Positions 30,996 to 39,717 of a DNA stretch of 50,498 nt are shown here, one piece after another. Both the position numbers and the translations under genes were made by a program. The notes under the pieces were generated by a model, which had not been told where the DNA came from, made no database searches, and worked only from the letters and a program-made list of their open reading frames with translations. Every line of letters starts with the position of its first letter. The first letter of the stretch is position 1. This stretch comes from Candidatus Zhuqueibacterota bacterium (GTDB lineage: Bacteria > Zhuqueibacterota > Zhuqueibacteria > Zhuqueibacterales > Zhuqueibacteraceae): positions 1 through 50,498 of the forward strand of contig JAKEEU010000182.1 of the NCBI GenBank assembly GCA_022616415.1, given 5' to 3'.

Positions 30996-33965
30996 TCATT
31001 GAATCTCACTCGTCGGCTCCGGCGCTTTCTCCTCATCCACTTTCTTTTCCGGCCGTCCAACATGGAGATTATTGTAATTCAAACACGCATTGAATAGCAG
31101 GAAAAACTCACCCTGCGTTTCGTGCCGCCACATCGGATTGCTCGCAAAGAAAATCACGTGGCCTTTGCCAACGGGCGCGTCGATCACCACCGGACGGTTG
31201 ACGATTTCATTGCCGTTTTTGAGCATGCCGCTGATGAGCAGATTTTTTTCGGATTTGGAAAATCGTAAAATCGCGCGCGGCATGAGCGAATCCGGCAGCA
31301 CCAAATTGCGCATAAATTCGCGCTGATCGTCGGTGAGCGGCGCTTCCTCGCCGGGCGGGATTTTCTCCGGCGGCGGCGGCTCGACATACGGGCGGCCTTG
31401 CGGAATGTCATGCTCATCTTTGCCGCCGCGGCCCGTAGGACGCGCGGCCGGTTGATCACCGCCACCAAAGCCGCCAACGCCACGGCTGATTTGCAAAATC
31501 GGCGACTGGTTGAAATACACCGCGAGACTGTCGCCATAACCGTAGCGAATCGGACTCATGTCGTCGTTGAAATAGGCCTGATAGATGCTGCCGCGCGCTT
31601 GCAGTTGCCGCGGCTCGACCGATACCACGCCTTCGGTCAAGCCGTATTGAATCGGAATGTTGCAAATGCTGGTAATGGGAATAAACACGCCGCCGTCTTC
31701 CAAAAACTGGCGCAGGTGCGTGAGTCCTTGCAAACCCATGCCGCCGCGCATGTCGTCGGTTTCATCAACGCCGAGATTCGGGGTCAACGCCGTCTTCTTC
31801 CACGGGATTGGCTCACCGCGCATCGGCAGCCCGTTGACGATGCGCTGCGCCGTGCCGCCGAGCGGCGGGAAGATGATCACGTCGTATTTCGCGCGGAGAT
31901 TCGGCGTGCCGCGTACGGTATGATCGGAAATGTAGGCATACGGAATTTGCAAACGATCAAACGCGATGCGGAACCAGCCTTCGTTCTGCGTGTTCTGCCA
32001 GGTGTGCAAAATCGCAATGCGCGGCACGGCAAGGTCGTGGGTCTTTACTTCCGGCATTTTGTCAACGGCATACGCGGTCAGTCCGAAGTCCGAAGTCGCT
32101 TGTCCGAGGCGTTGGGCTAAATCTTTGGGCGCGTTCTTGGTGGGAATGATGAACGTTCCTGCCGCAAACTTTAAATCGCCAACGGCGAAGCTTTTCTCTG
32201 CCGCTTCCATTCGCACATCCTTGAGGCGGAAGCGCAACGTCATCAGCGTGTTGTCGGTGTTGTGATTGATGAGATATGCCGTGGGCTTCGCAGACGAGAG
32301 CGCAACGACTTTTCCCACCACTTTGGCGTCACTGGTCAACAGCGTCATCGACTTGTCGAGTATCGCGCGGCCGGTGATGCGCACGGTGCGAACGTTGCGC
32401 AGCGGGCCGAATGTCCAGCCGGTGTCGTCGTAAGGCCGCGGATCGTCGGTATTGTAATACTGCTTGTCGAGCAGCATATCGACGATGCGGCTGTAGGGTT
32501 GATCCATGCGAATGACGTAACTGCCTGCCGCGAAAGTGTCGGCTTTCACGGCGATGGCGCTGTCGGCGCGATGCACTTCTGCGCCCTGCAAGCGCAGCAG
32601 ATCGATCATCTCCGCGCACTCAACCGGACGCGGATCGTCCGCCGGAACCACCCACGCCGCCGGTCCTTCGGTCGTCGCCTTCGCCACCGAGCGCTTGCTC
32701 TTCAAATAAAAATTTTCGAGAAAGCGCGCTTTATTGTTGGCCAGAAAAGTCATCGCCAGCAGCAAGCCGCTTTGCTGCAGATTGACGTTGTTGCGCAGCG
32801 ACCATTTCACTTTTGGCAGCGGCGGATTGGGGCGATACCACACGCGATTGGTCTGGCCCGGCTGCAACTTGCGCTCGCGCGTGTCGGCGCCGCCATTACC
32901 AAACGTTTCATAAAAGCGGCCGATGGCATTGTGGCCGTTCGCGGCATAGAACATGTAATTGCACGCCCAGCCGTCGTAAAAACCGTGCGTCCACACGCCG
33001 GGCACGCCGCGCTTGGTCATCTCGGTGACTTCCCAATGCGCCAGCATTTGCCACTCATCGACGAGAATGGGATCGATCCACGCGTTGTACGGTCCCGTTC
33101 CGGTAGAGGTGTAAAGATATGGCACCGACTCGTGCAGATCGTGCAAGATCGTCGGATGCCAGTCGAGAAAAGTTTTCATGATATGGCGCGACAGCGCCAG
33201 TGAAAGCGCCATGCCGTCGCGGTTGTTGTCGTGCGCCACGTATTTGCCCCAATACAGCAGGCTCGGCGCGTTGGCTTTAGGATAGGCTTTGCGATAATTG
33301 TAAATGTCCACCATCCGGTCGCGGCCATCGGTCTCCACCACCGGCGTGAGCATGACGATGATGTTGTCGCGAATGTTTTTGATGGCGGGGGTCTCATCCA
33401 CTGCCAACCGATACGCCAATTCCATCAGCATCTCCGGCGAGCCGGTTTCGGGAGAATGAATGCTGCCGGTGGCCCAATACATCGGCTTGCCCTCGCTGAA
33501 GAGCGGCCTGGCTTGCTCGTCGGAAATTTTGCGCGGATCCGCAAGCTTGGCGGTTATTTCTTTATATTGATCGAGCTGCTGAATGGTATTTTCATCCGCG
33601 ATGACGACGAGCAGCATCTCGCGGCCTTCTTCGGAATGGCCCATCGAGAAAATTTTGACGCGTGGCGAGGCTTTCTCCAGCTCGCGCAGGTAGCGGTAAA
33701 TGTCTTTGGTATAAGTCAATTTCTCCGGTGTGCCAATGACGTAGCCCAAGATTTTTTCCGGCGTCGGCACGGTTGAGGAAGCCGGAAGATGATCCACCAG
33801 CTCGGTCAGAAAATACGGCTCGGTGGTGTACTCTTTGATTTTGGCCGTGTAGCTCTCGTCGAGCGATTGGGCGCGCGCGAGGCTCGATGAGAGAATGAAG
33901 AAAAGCCCAATTATGCAACGGAGCACGAAGACAGAACGGTGGGTGAAACGGGTGGTTGGGTTCAC
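30996..33965 (-). CDS. M14-family zinc carboxypeptidase-like exported protein
   Basis: 989 residues. Signal peptide (SVFVLRCIIGLFFILSSSLARA), then an M14 domain: KIFSMGHSEEGREMLLVVIA, metal motif HSPE in GSIHSPETGSPEMLMELAYR (His about 170, Glu about 173), TPVVETDGRDR, and HPTILHDLHESVPYLYTSTG near the later ligands. A large C-terminal part includes a Gly/Pro-rich linker and a domain like ThuA/glutamine-amidotransferase folds (RIAILHTWQNTQNEGWFRIA, YDVIIFPPLGG). GTG 33963-33965 is chosen as start because AAGGAGG lies just upstream; longer ATG starts would spoil the signal peptide. Function: periplasmic or secreted peptidase. Confidence 0.85.
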   Translation of the reverse strand: MNPTTRFTHRSVFVLRCIIGLFFILSSSLARAQSLDESYTAKIKEYTTEPYFLTELVDHLPASSTVPTPEKILGYVIGTPEKLTYTKDIYRYLRELEKASPRVKIFSMGHSEEGREMLLVVIADENTIQQLDQYKEITAKLADPRKISDEQARPLFSEGKPMYWATGSIHSPETGSPEMLMELAYRLAVDETPAIKNIRDNIIVMLTPVVETDGRDRMVDIYNYRKAYPKANAPSLLYWGKYVAHDNNRDGMALSLALSRHIMKTFLDWHPTILHDLHESVPYLYTSTGTGPYNAWIDPILVDEWQMLAHWEVTEMTKRGVPGVWTHGFYDGWACNYMFYAANGHNAIGRFYETFGNGGADTRERKLQPGQTNRVWYRPNPPLPKVKWSLRNNVNLQQSGLLLAMTFLANNKARFLENFYLKSKRSVAKATTEGPAAWVVPADDPRPVECAEMIDLLRLQGAEVHRADSAIAVKADTFAAGSYVIRMDQPYSRIVDMLLDKQYYNTDDPRPYDDTGWTFGPLRNVRTVRITGRAILDKSMTLLTSDAKVVGKVVALSSAKPTAYLINHNTDNTLMTLRFRLKDVRMEAAEKSFAVGDLKFAAGTFIIPTKNAPKDLAQRLGQATSDFGLTAYAVDKMPEVKTHDLAVPRIAILHTWQNTQNEGWFRIAFDRLQIPYAYISDHTVRGTPNLRAKYDVIIFPPLGGTAQRIVNGLPMRGEPIPWKKTALTPNLGVDETDDMRGGMGLQGLTHLRQFLEDGGVFIPITSICNIPIQYGLTEGVVSVEPRQLQARGSIYQAYFNDDMSPIRYGYGDSLAVYFNQSPILQISRGVGGFGGGDQPAARPTGRGGKDEHDIPQGRPYVEPPPPEKIPPGEEAPLTDDQREFMRNLVLPDSLMPRAILRFSKSEKNLLISGMLKNGNEIVNRPVVIDAPVGKGHVIFFASNPMWRHETQGEFFLLFNACLNYNNLHVGRPEKKVDEEKAPEPTSEIQ

Positions 33966-34094
33966 GACAGCCTCCTTCCTCTTCAGGTTGAAAATGGAAA
34001 TAATCGCGATGACCATCATTAAGAATTTGGAGCCATCACGCTGGAAAGATACACAAGATAACGAGAGAAGTCAAGAGGCAAGAAAAATAGCCTT

Positions 34095-34133
34095 ATGAAA
34101 GGCGGGCAGAACGTTGCGCTCAGCAGCCGTATG
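34095..34133 (+). pseudogene. short remnant of a fiber-like protein gene
   Basis: ATGAAAGGCGGGCAGAACGT and the following 20 bases nearly match 35670-35710 of the gene at 34930-35895 (protein MEGGQNVALSGRV versus MKGGQNVALSSRM here). An isolated scrap of a related gene, 0.8 kb upstream of the intact one; the remainder of 34020-34147 shows nothing else. Confidence 0.5.
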
Positions 34134-34147
34134 ATGCGAGCAAAGAA

Positions 34148-34372
34148 TTAATCTCTAAGTGTGTTTAATTTTTCGAGCAACTCAGCAGTTGTGAAAGTTT
34201 TTATTTCGTGGATGTTGTCGAAGTCTCGATCATTCGTCCAGAGCGGGATATCCAATTTTAAAGTCAGAGCCAAAATATCTACATCTTTGGGGTCACGGTG
34301 GGCAATGAGAACTTCGGCCTGCTGGCGTTTCTCGTCATATACAAATGGCGGGATGGCTACGATGGGATAATG
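34148..34372 (-). pseudogene. PIN-domain toxin, C-terminal part only
   Basis: Reads IPPFVYDEKRQQAEVLIAHR, DPKDVDILALTLKLDIPLWT, NDRDFDNIHEIKTFTTAELL: the second half of a PIN fold, with the DPKDVDILALTL acid motif and the ND-D active-site loop. The first catalytic Asp and about 70 N-terminal residues are absent; the frame instead runs into the 3' end of the antitoxin gene out of frame. A deletion between the genes has removed the toxin start. Confidence 0.65.
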
Positions 34373-34373
34373 G

Positions 34374-34622
34374 TCAATGATAGAGACGTTGTCTGAATTG
34401 TTCAAACTTGGCCAAGGTTTCCTCCTCGCTGACGCCTTTGGCTTCCAGCGCGGCGCGAACCTTGTCCGTAATCGCAATAATTTTCTCTTTTTCTTCCAAT
34501 TCCAACAACTTCTCTTCAATGAGGCGAGTCACAAAGTCTTCGGGTTTGGCGAATCCCTTTTTCTTCGCAGCTTCTGAAATTTTGGAGATGAGTCGATCGG
34601 GAATGCTGATGGCTGTGGCCAT
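34374..34622 (-). CDS. antitoxin-like protein (ribbon-helix-helix type)
   Basis: 82 residues. N-terminal MATAISIPDRLISKISEAAKKKGFAKPEDFVTRLIEEKL has the strand-helix-helix pattern of ribbon-helix-helix antitoxins; the charged helical C-terminus would contact a toxin. AGGAG precedes ATG 34622. Its toxin, just downstream, lacks its N-terminal half. Confidence 0.65.
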   Translation of the reverse strand: MATAISIPDRLISKISEAAKKKGFAKPEDFVTRLIEEKLLELEEKEKIIAITDKVRAALEAKGVSEEETLAKFEQFRQRLYH

Positions 34623-34929
34623 GGCAAAACTCCTGAAGTTAAAGATTCAAACGTATACTCGAGCGTGTTTGCCGCATAACCAAAATACGCAGAAAAAACG
34701 AAGAAGGCAAGCAAAAATCCTTTCCGCAAAATAAGGCCAACGCCGGTAGATGGAAGAAAATGAAAAAATCGTAAAGATTGTTTTCAGTTTTAACTCGTCG
34801 ATGGACCGGCTGTGAGCTGGAACGCGACCCGCGTTTATGACGTTTGAAATGATAACATTCGGCACTATAAACTTCTGATGCCGTTTGTTGCAATTAATTC
34901 ATTGGCGCATCCACTTCCAGGAGGTCAAC

Positions 34930-35895
34930 ATGAAGACGCGTTTCTTTTTTCTCACGGCTTTGCTCGCGCTCACCTTCCCCTTCATTTCTCACGCCCAAAT
35001 CCCCCGCACCCTTTCCTATCAAGGCGTGCTCACGGATAACGCCGGCAATCCGAGGCCGGATGGAAATTATACCTTCACGTTTCGACTTTACACCTCGCTT
35101 ACCGGCGGCACGGCGATTTGGTCCGAATCAAAAAGTTTGCCCGTGAAGAGCGGGCTCTTTTCAACCGTATTGGGGGAGCAAACTCCGTTTGGCGCTACCG
35201 TCAAATTTGATAAACAATATTGGCTGGGCATTCAAGTTCAGGACGAGTTGAACGAACTCTCCCCGCGCATTCCGCTGACGAGCGTGGGGTACAGCTTCAG
35301 CTCGCTGCGCGCGGACACGGCGAATGTTTCGGTCGCTTCGCTGGCGGATACGACGTGGAGGCATAGTGGGGCAAATATTTATCGGATGAATGGCAACATC
35401 GGCATCGGCACGACAGCCCCAACAGCAAAGCTCGAAGTTGTCGGCCGCACTAAAACCCAAGTCCTCGAAATCACCGGCGGCGCTGATCTCGCTGAGCCAT
35501 TTGAGATTTCCCAAAGCCAGCCCATTCCCAAAGGCGCGTTGGTGATCATTGATGAAGATAATCCTGGTCAGTTGAAGTTGAGCCATCAAGCCTACGACAA
35601 GGGCGTGGCCGGCGTAATCAGCGGCGCGGGCGGCATCAATCCAGGCTTAACGCTCACGCAGGAAGGCGTCATGGAAGGCGGGCAAAACGTTGCGCTCAGC
35701 GGTCGCGTGTATGCTTTGGCCACCGCCGCCAACGGCCCCATCAAGCCGGGGGATTTGTTGACGACGTCGGATGTTGCGGGGCATGCGATGAAAGCGACGG
35801 ACGTTACGCGTTCGCACGGCGCGGTGATTGGAAAAGCGATGTCGGTGCTTGAAAATGGGGAAGGCTTGGTACTCGTGTTGGTCAATTTACAATAG
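34930..35895 (+). CDS. secreted fiber/tail-like protein
   Basis: 321 residues. Signal peptide (MKTRFFFLTALLALTFPFISHAQ), then a beta-rich N-terminal domain common in FCB secretomes (IPRTLSYQGVLTDNAGNPRPDGNYTFTFRLYTSLTGGTAIWSES split over two strands), a GNIGIGTTAPTAKLEVVGR motif as in phage tail-fiber/collar repeats, and a Gly-rich C-terminal domain (GGADLAEPFEISQSQPIPKG, VALSGRVYALATAANGPIKPG, VIGKAMSVLENGEGLVLVLV). Likely a trimeric surface or secreted structural protein. Start at ATG 34930 after AGGAGG. Confidence 0.7.
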   Translation: MKTRFFFLTALLALTFPFISHAQIPRTLSYQGVLTDNAGNPRPDGNYTFTFRLYTSLTGGTAIWSESKSLPVKSGLFSTVLGEQTPFGATVKFDKQYWLGIQVQDELNELSPRIPLTSVGYSFSSLRADTANVSVASLADTTWRHSGANIYRMNGNIGIGTTAPTAKLEVVGRTKTQVLEITGGADLAEPFEISQSQPIPKGALVIIDEDNPGQLKLSHQAYDKGVAGVISGAGGINPGLTLTQEGVMEGGQNVALSGRVYALATAANGPIKPGDLLTTSDVAGHAMKATDVTRSHGAVIGKAMSVLENGEGLVLVLVNLQ

Positions 35896-35944
35896 TGGCG
35901 TCGTTCATTAGAGTCCCTGCGATATGTCATGGAAGGCAGGCGGC

Positions 35945-36217
35945 TCATGCCGCCGTTGCCTCCAGCTCAACGCCGACAGGAATTTTCAGCATGGCTTTTT
36001 GACCGCGCTTTTTCAAAGCGGCGCGAATTTTCGGCGGCAAAGGATCGCGATGTTCCAAGCACGACTCGATCAATTTGCGGGCAACGTCTTGCGCAATCTC
36101 GATGGTCTCGGCAACCGTACGGCCTTGCGCAATTAATCCTTGCAGCTCAGCGCTGGTTGCCAAATAGCCGCCTTCAGCAAGCGGCTCGATTTTGATGTCG
36201 ATCAGTACTTCTGCCAC
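35945..36217 (-). CDS. hicB: HicB-family antitoxin, orphan
   Basis: 90 residues. IDIKIEPLAEGGYLATSAELQGLIAQGRTVAETIEIAQDVARKLIES is the HicB partial-RNaseH domain. GTG start at 36217. No hicA gene is present in the 49 bases on its 3' side or the 117 bases on its 5' side, so it is an orphan, either acting in trans or left behind after loss of its toxin. Confidence 0.75.
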   Translation of the reverse strand: MAEVLIDIKIEPLAEGGYLATSAELQGLIAQGRTVAETIEIAQDVARKLIESCLEHRDPLPPKIRAALKKRGQKAMLKIPVGVELEATAA

Positions 36218-36334
36218 GGCCGGAGAATTCCTATAAAATGCGTAAATATTTCTTTAGAAATAAGGTACTCAAAATTTGTTAAAAAAACAATATCCATTTA
36301 CAGCAAATTTTCTTTTGTGCGATAAGGAGAAAAC

Positions 36335-37660
36335 ATGCGCAATCTTTTTGCGTCGCTGCTCGGCAGCTATATTTTGCTGCTGAACGTATCGTATGCGCAG
36401 AATAATATGGCATATCCTGCGGAGGTCCTGAGCTCGCCTTTGAACAAGATACAATTCAAGGCGGCACACAATGCTTATTGGCTCGACCGTTCACCGAAAG
36501 AGCTGATCGACGAGTACAATGTCTGGGAAATCGAGCTGGACTTTGGCATCGTTGACGATCCTTCCCAACTCATTGTCGGCCATGACAGTCCGGAGCCGAA
36601 ATTCGGTTTTAGATTGCTCAGGGATTGGGTAAGCAATGTTAAAGCTGCCAGCGCGCTCCAGGATCGCCCGATATTATTGATGCTGGAAGCAAAAACACAA
36701 GACTCGTGTCGTGATACGACTTGTGTCATCTGCTGCCGGACTTGGATACCCGTCGAAAGATGGGGCAATTGGCAGCAAACCTTGACCAATGATTTGCTGG
36801 CAACAATAGGACTCGAGAATTGGATCACCAGAGCCAAATTTGAAAATGAATATCACTCGACTTGGCCTTCTGCCAAGGGGCTTGCAGGAAAATTCATCAT
36901 TTCTCTCCATGACAATAATAGCGGCAAAGATATTCAGGATCCCGCGTCGCCTTACTTCTTTATTGGGGACGTGCCGCTTGGTGCTGTTGGCATAATTAAT
37001 AACCCTTCTGACATGGGGCGTGCGCTGAAGTCCAATGCCAGCAGGCTCTTTTTCGACGGGGGCTATAAAGAGCCTTGGTCAAATGTATTGATGCATTCGC
37101 CGCTGCCGGCCGCCGTAAATTCGTCATATACAGGATGGCAGTGGGGTACTGCTTTTGAGCCATTTCAAACCATCGGGCATGCGATCAACGCCAGTTGGAC
37201 GCGAAATGGCGATCCCACCGCACAAATTATCGCTCTCAATGCAGGAAACTACGATGAAAAAGTCACCATATCCACGCCAGCAGAATTCCGCGCTCCACTG
37301 GGGCCTGTAACAATTGGAGGACAGCAAGTTGCTTACACCATTATCTTGAGCTTGTTTGATGTGAATGAAGCGGGCACGAACGATCCGGTTTACGTGAGAT
37401 TGCATGGCGCCAACGGTTCGACCGGAGACTACCTGCTTGAAAACCCCAAAGTCTATTTTGATCGCGCCGGCGCCGAGACGTTTTGGATTAAGGGAGCGGA
37501 TATCGGCGCATTACAAGCGATCACGATTGGCGTGGCAGGCGGTGATGACATCTATATCGATGATATTATTGTGATCAGCGCGACGACGGGCCGGAAAGCC
37601 GTGCACGCCGGCGCGTGGGTTGGGGGTGATAACGGCAGTCCGAAAACGTTCAATTTCTGA
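36335..37660 (+). CDS. secreted PLC-like phosphodiesterase with C-terminal PLAT-like domain
   Basis: 441 residues. Signal peptide (MRNLFASLLGSYILLLNVSYAQ), then a PI-PLC/GDPD-like TIM barrel: KAAHNAYW (first catalytic His), YNVWEIELDFGI (metal-type Glu/Asp), VGHDSPEP (second His), PILLMLEAKTQ. From about 330 a separate beta-sandwich (AYTIILSLFDVNEAGTNDPVYVRL, GSTGDYLLENPKVYFDRAGAETFWIK, ITIGVAGGDDIYIDDIIV) looks like a PLAT/LH2 lipid-associated domain. The combination suggests a secreted lipid-active phosphodiesterase. Ribosome site AAGGAG before ATG 36335. Confidence 0.7.
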   Translation: MRNLFASLLGSYILLLNVSYAQNNMAYPAEVLSSPLNKIQFKAAHNAYWLDRSPKELIDEYNVWEIELDFGIVDDPSQLIVGHDSPEPKFGFRLLRDWVSNVKAASALQDRPILLMLEAKTQDSCRDTTCVICCRTWIPVERWGNWQQTLTNDLLATIGLENWITRAKFENEYHSTWPSAKGLAGKFIISLHDNNSGKDIQDPASPYFFIGDVPLGAVGIINNPSDMGRALKSNASRLFFDGGYKEPWSNVLMHSPLPAAVNSSYTGWQWGTAFEPFQTIGHAINASWTRNGDPTAQIIALNAGNYDEKVTISTPAEFRAPLGPVTIGGQQVAYTIILSLFDVNEAGTNDPVYVRLHGANGSTGDYLLENPKVYFDRAGAETFWIKGADIGALQAITIGVAGGDDIYIDDIIVISATTGRKAVHAGAWVGGDNGSPKTFNF

Positions 37661-37728
37661 TCGAACCTGAAAGGCAAGTGCAAAAGGAACCTGGAAAATT
37701 ATACAAGGAAATCATGAGGAGTTCAACC

Positions 37729-38307
37729 ATGAACACAAAAAACGCATTTCTTGGAATGCTCTTCCTCGCCGGCTTGATTTATTGCAGTGAAGGACTGGCG
37801 CAATTCAGCAAAGTCGAATGGTCTTCATTCAATTTAGGCTTTGGTGCACCAAGCTCGACCAACACTCACGTTTGCGCGGCCATCGGCCAATCGTTTGTCG
37901 GCGCGACACAGAACGCCAGCACGCAGGTGGTCAGCGGCTTTCTGGTGCATCCCTCAATTAGCGGACTCAAAACTGCGGTTGAAGAGAAAACGCAGGATGA
38001 AAACCAACTGCCAACGTCCTACGATCTCGAGCAAAATTATCCGAACCCCTTCTGGAGCGGAGCGACATCCCGCTCTGCGGGAAATCCCAGTACGACGATT
38101 GCATTTGCGCTACCTAAGCCTTCAGAAGTCACGCTGAAGATCTTCGATGCTTCCGGCAGGGAAGTCGCGACGTTGGTGGAAGGAAAGCTGCTCGCTGGCA
38201 GGCACCAAGTCGTCTTGGATGCCAGCCCATTTTCCAGCGGGGTGTATTTCTATCGCTTGCAGGCGGGGGAGTTTTCGCAAACGAGGCGGCTCATGTTGGT
38301 GAAATAA
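37729..38307 (+). CDS. secreted protein with type A sorting domain
   Basis: 192 residues. Signal peptide (FLGMLFLAGLIYCSEGLAQ), a short conserved region (FNLGFGAPSSTNTHVCAAIGQSFVGA ... VVSGFLVHP) seen in many FCB secreted proteins, then a type A C-terminal sorting domain: YDLEQNYPNPF ... NPSTTIAFALPKPSEVTLKI, FDASGREVATLVEGKLLAGR, SSGVYFYRLQAGEFSQTRRLMLVK. A 10-residue stretch (WSGATSRSAG) splits the canonical NPF-NPSTTI and is encoded by a palindromic insert. Start at ATG 37729 after GAGGAG. Confidence 0.82.
   Translation: MNTKNAFLGMLFLAGLIYCSEGLAQFSKVEWSSFNLGFGAPSSTNTHVCAAIGQSFVGATQNASTQVVSGFLVHPSISGLKTAVEEKTQDENQLPTSYDLEQNYPNPFWSGATSRSAGNPSTTIAFALPKPSEVTLKIFDASGREVATLVEGKLLAGRHQVVLDASPFSSGVYFYRLQAGEFSQTRRLMLVK
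38053..38082 (+). repeat. 30-bp palindromic in-frame insertion
   Basis: TGGAGCGGAGCGACATCCCG plus CTCTGCGGGA. Removing exactly these 30 bases restores YPNPFNPSTTIAF, the consensus of the sorting domain. The insert contains the perfect hairpin TCCCGC-TCT-GCGGGA (38068-38082) and a longer GAGCG..CGCTC pairing. Confidence 0.75.
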
Positions 38308-38309
38308 AA

Positions 38310-38375
38310 CAGTAATCAGTGGTCAGTTATCAGTTCAGGTTTCTGATTACTGATTACTGAACACTGACCACCGAA
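38310..38375. repeat. tandem-plus-inverted word array (AGTAATCAGT)
   Basis: Left: CAGTAATCAGTGGTCAGTTA then TCAGT; right: CTGATTACTGATTACTGAAC then ACTGACCACC. The word is repeated directly and then inverted, filling the whole gap between two convergent genes (38307 and 38379). Confidence 0.85.
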
Positions 38376-38378
38376 AAC

Positions 38379-38867
38379 TCACGATCTTCTCAATTTCGGA
38401 AATCTCTCATCCAAGCCCACACAGAAAGTCGCGATTGCCCGTTTCAAGTACGCGCCATTAGAACGCACGCAGCGAACGCCCTCATTGATAACGCTCAATA
38501 AATCGGAATTCTTTATATATCCCTCGCATTTATCCGCATTAACCCATTTTCTTTTTCTCTTGTACTTTTCCGGCCAATCTTTATGAAGCTTCGCCACTTC
38601 CAATAGGAAAGTTGGTATGGGCTCACCCTTTGAGCTGTCGCGGTATTTACCCACGCAGATCGGATGTGGTTTGCCCGCCAATACGCCGGCTTCCTCATAA
38701 GCCTCCTTAATAGCTGAGAGATGAGGCTTTAACGGCGCTACAATTTCTCCTTTGGGGATAACCCACTTACGGCCACGCTTTCGATCGGACGAGGCCGTCA
38801 CCAGCAGGATTTGGAGCTGATCCTTTACGAAACGGTATGGAATAATCGCTGATTTTTTGCGAGTCAT
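38379..38867 (-). CDS. Nudix hydrolase
   Basis: 162 residues. Nudix box region KWVIPKGEIVAPLKPHLSAI then KEAYEEAGVL: the PKG opening and the KEAYEEAGV (REUxEExGU-type) helix of the family are clear, while the Glu normally six residues after the Gly is replaced, as in some diphosphoinositol-phosphatase-like members. N-terminal IPYRFVKDQLQILLVTASSDRKRGRKW also fits that subgroup. Hydrolyses some nucleoside-diphosphate-linked or polyphosphate substrate; which one is unknown. Start at ATG 38867. Confidence 0.8.
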   Translation of the reverse strand: MTRKKSAIIPYRFVKDQLQILLVTASSDRKRGRKWVIPKGEIVAPLKPHLSAIKEAYEEAGVLAGKPHPICVGKYRDSSKGEPIPTFLLEVAKLHKDWPEKYKRKRKWVNADKCEGYIKNSDLLSVINEGVRCVRSNGAYLKRAIATFCVGLDERFPKLRRS

Positions 38868-39156
38868 TTCAATGCCTTTCAAGCTTTACGTTTTCACACA
38901 AACTGGCAGTGTATCAGGAATGTTACAAACGAAGTGCCAGTACTGAGATACAAAATGCCACGAGGTGCAAAAATTTCAGAGCGGGTATAAAGATTTTAAA
39001 AATAATCCTTTAGACTCCAACTCCAGCGCTGCGTCGAATTAAATTCGTCGTAAATAGTGTGGTTAATATAATGTAACGCCCTGAAACATCTGTTACAGAA
39101 TGGACGGTTCAAATGATTCCCTACCGAACGCAATTTATCAAAATATCGCGGGAAAG
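38868..39156. other. gap without recognisable gene
   Basis: A 289-base intergenic stretch. Apart from a small palindrome CGAATTAAATTCG near 39035, I see no gene, promoter or repeat that can be supported. Confidence 0.5.
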
Positions 39157-39588
39157 TCAAGAGGATTTTTTAATAATGTCGGACTCGTCAAAGCTCATCC
39201 GCTTTTCCCAAAGGTAGGCATAATAATCGCGCAGGCGTTTTTGCAGCCGCGGCGGAATATTCCGATAATTCATGAACGCCGTCAATCTTTCCATATTGGC
39301 CAAATGCTGGGCTTTGGCCGGATCGATATTGGCCAGAAGACTGGCGACGTTGCCGATGATGTAGCCGTAAACGCCAACGCCGACAATCATCACGCCCATG
39401 GTGTATAGCGTCTGGGCGTTGGTCACGGGCGTAAGATCACCGTATCCCACCGTGGATAGGATTTGGATCGTCCAGTAGAGTGCGCGAAGATAATTTGTCC
39501 AGTCATCGCTTGCCGCTGAGATGCCACGTAAAGCCAGCCAACCACAGGCAATCCAGTGCGCCGAGAGCATAAGCCAATAGGCAGTTCA
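39157..39588 (-). pseudogene. K+ channel pore fragment (cyclic-nucleotide-gated type)
   Basis: Reads AYWLMLSAHWIACGWLALRG (S5), then YLRALYWTIQILSTVGYGDL with the TVGYGD selectivity filter, S6 (TMGVMIVGVGVYGYIIGNVASLLA), and the start of the C-linker (LTAFMNYRNIPPRLQKRLRDYYAYLWEKR). It stops at DIIKKSS, just where the cyclic-nucleotide-binding domain should begin, and a TGA cuts off the upstream S1-S4 part. Both ends of the gene are missing; a channel cannot gate from this piece alone, though a two-helix pore could in principle still be made. Confidence 0.75.
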
Positions 39589-39717
39589 AGCGTAATTTTT
39601 CTGGAAAAAATCATTGTTATTGCTGCCAAAAATTTTATCTTTGTGATGATAGTCATGCTGCATCGTAAAAATTGGCGAGTCGTGTTGTTCGCTGAGATTT
39701 TTAGGGAGGCTTTCATT

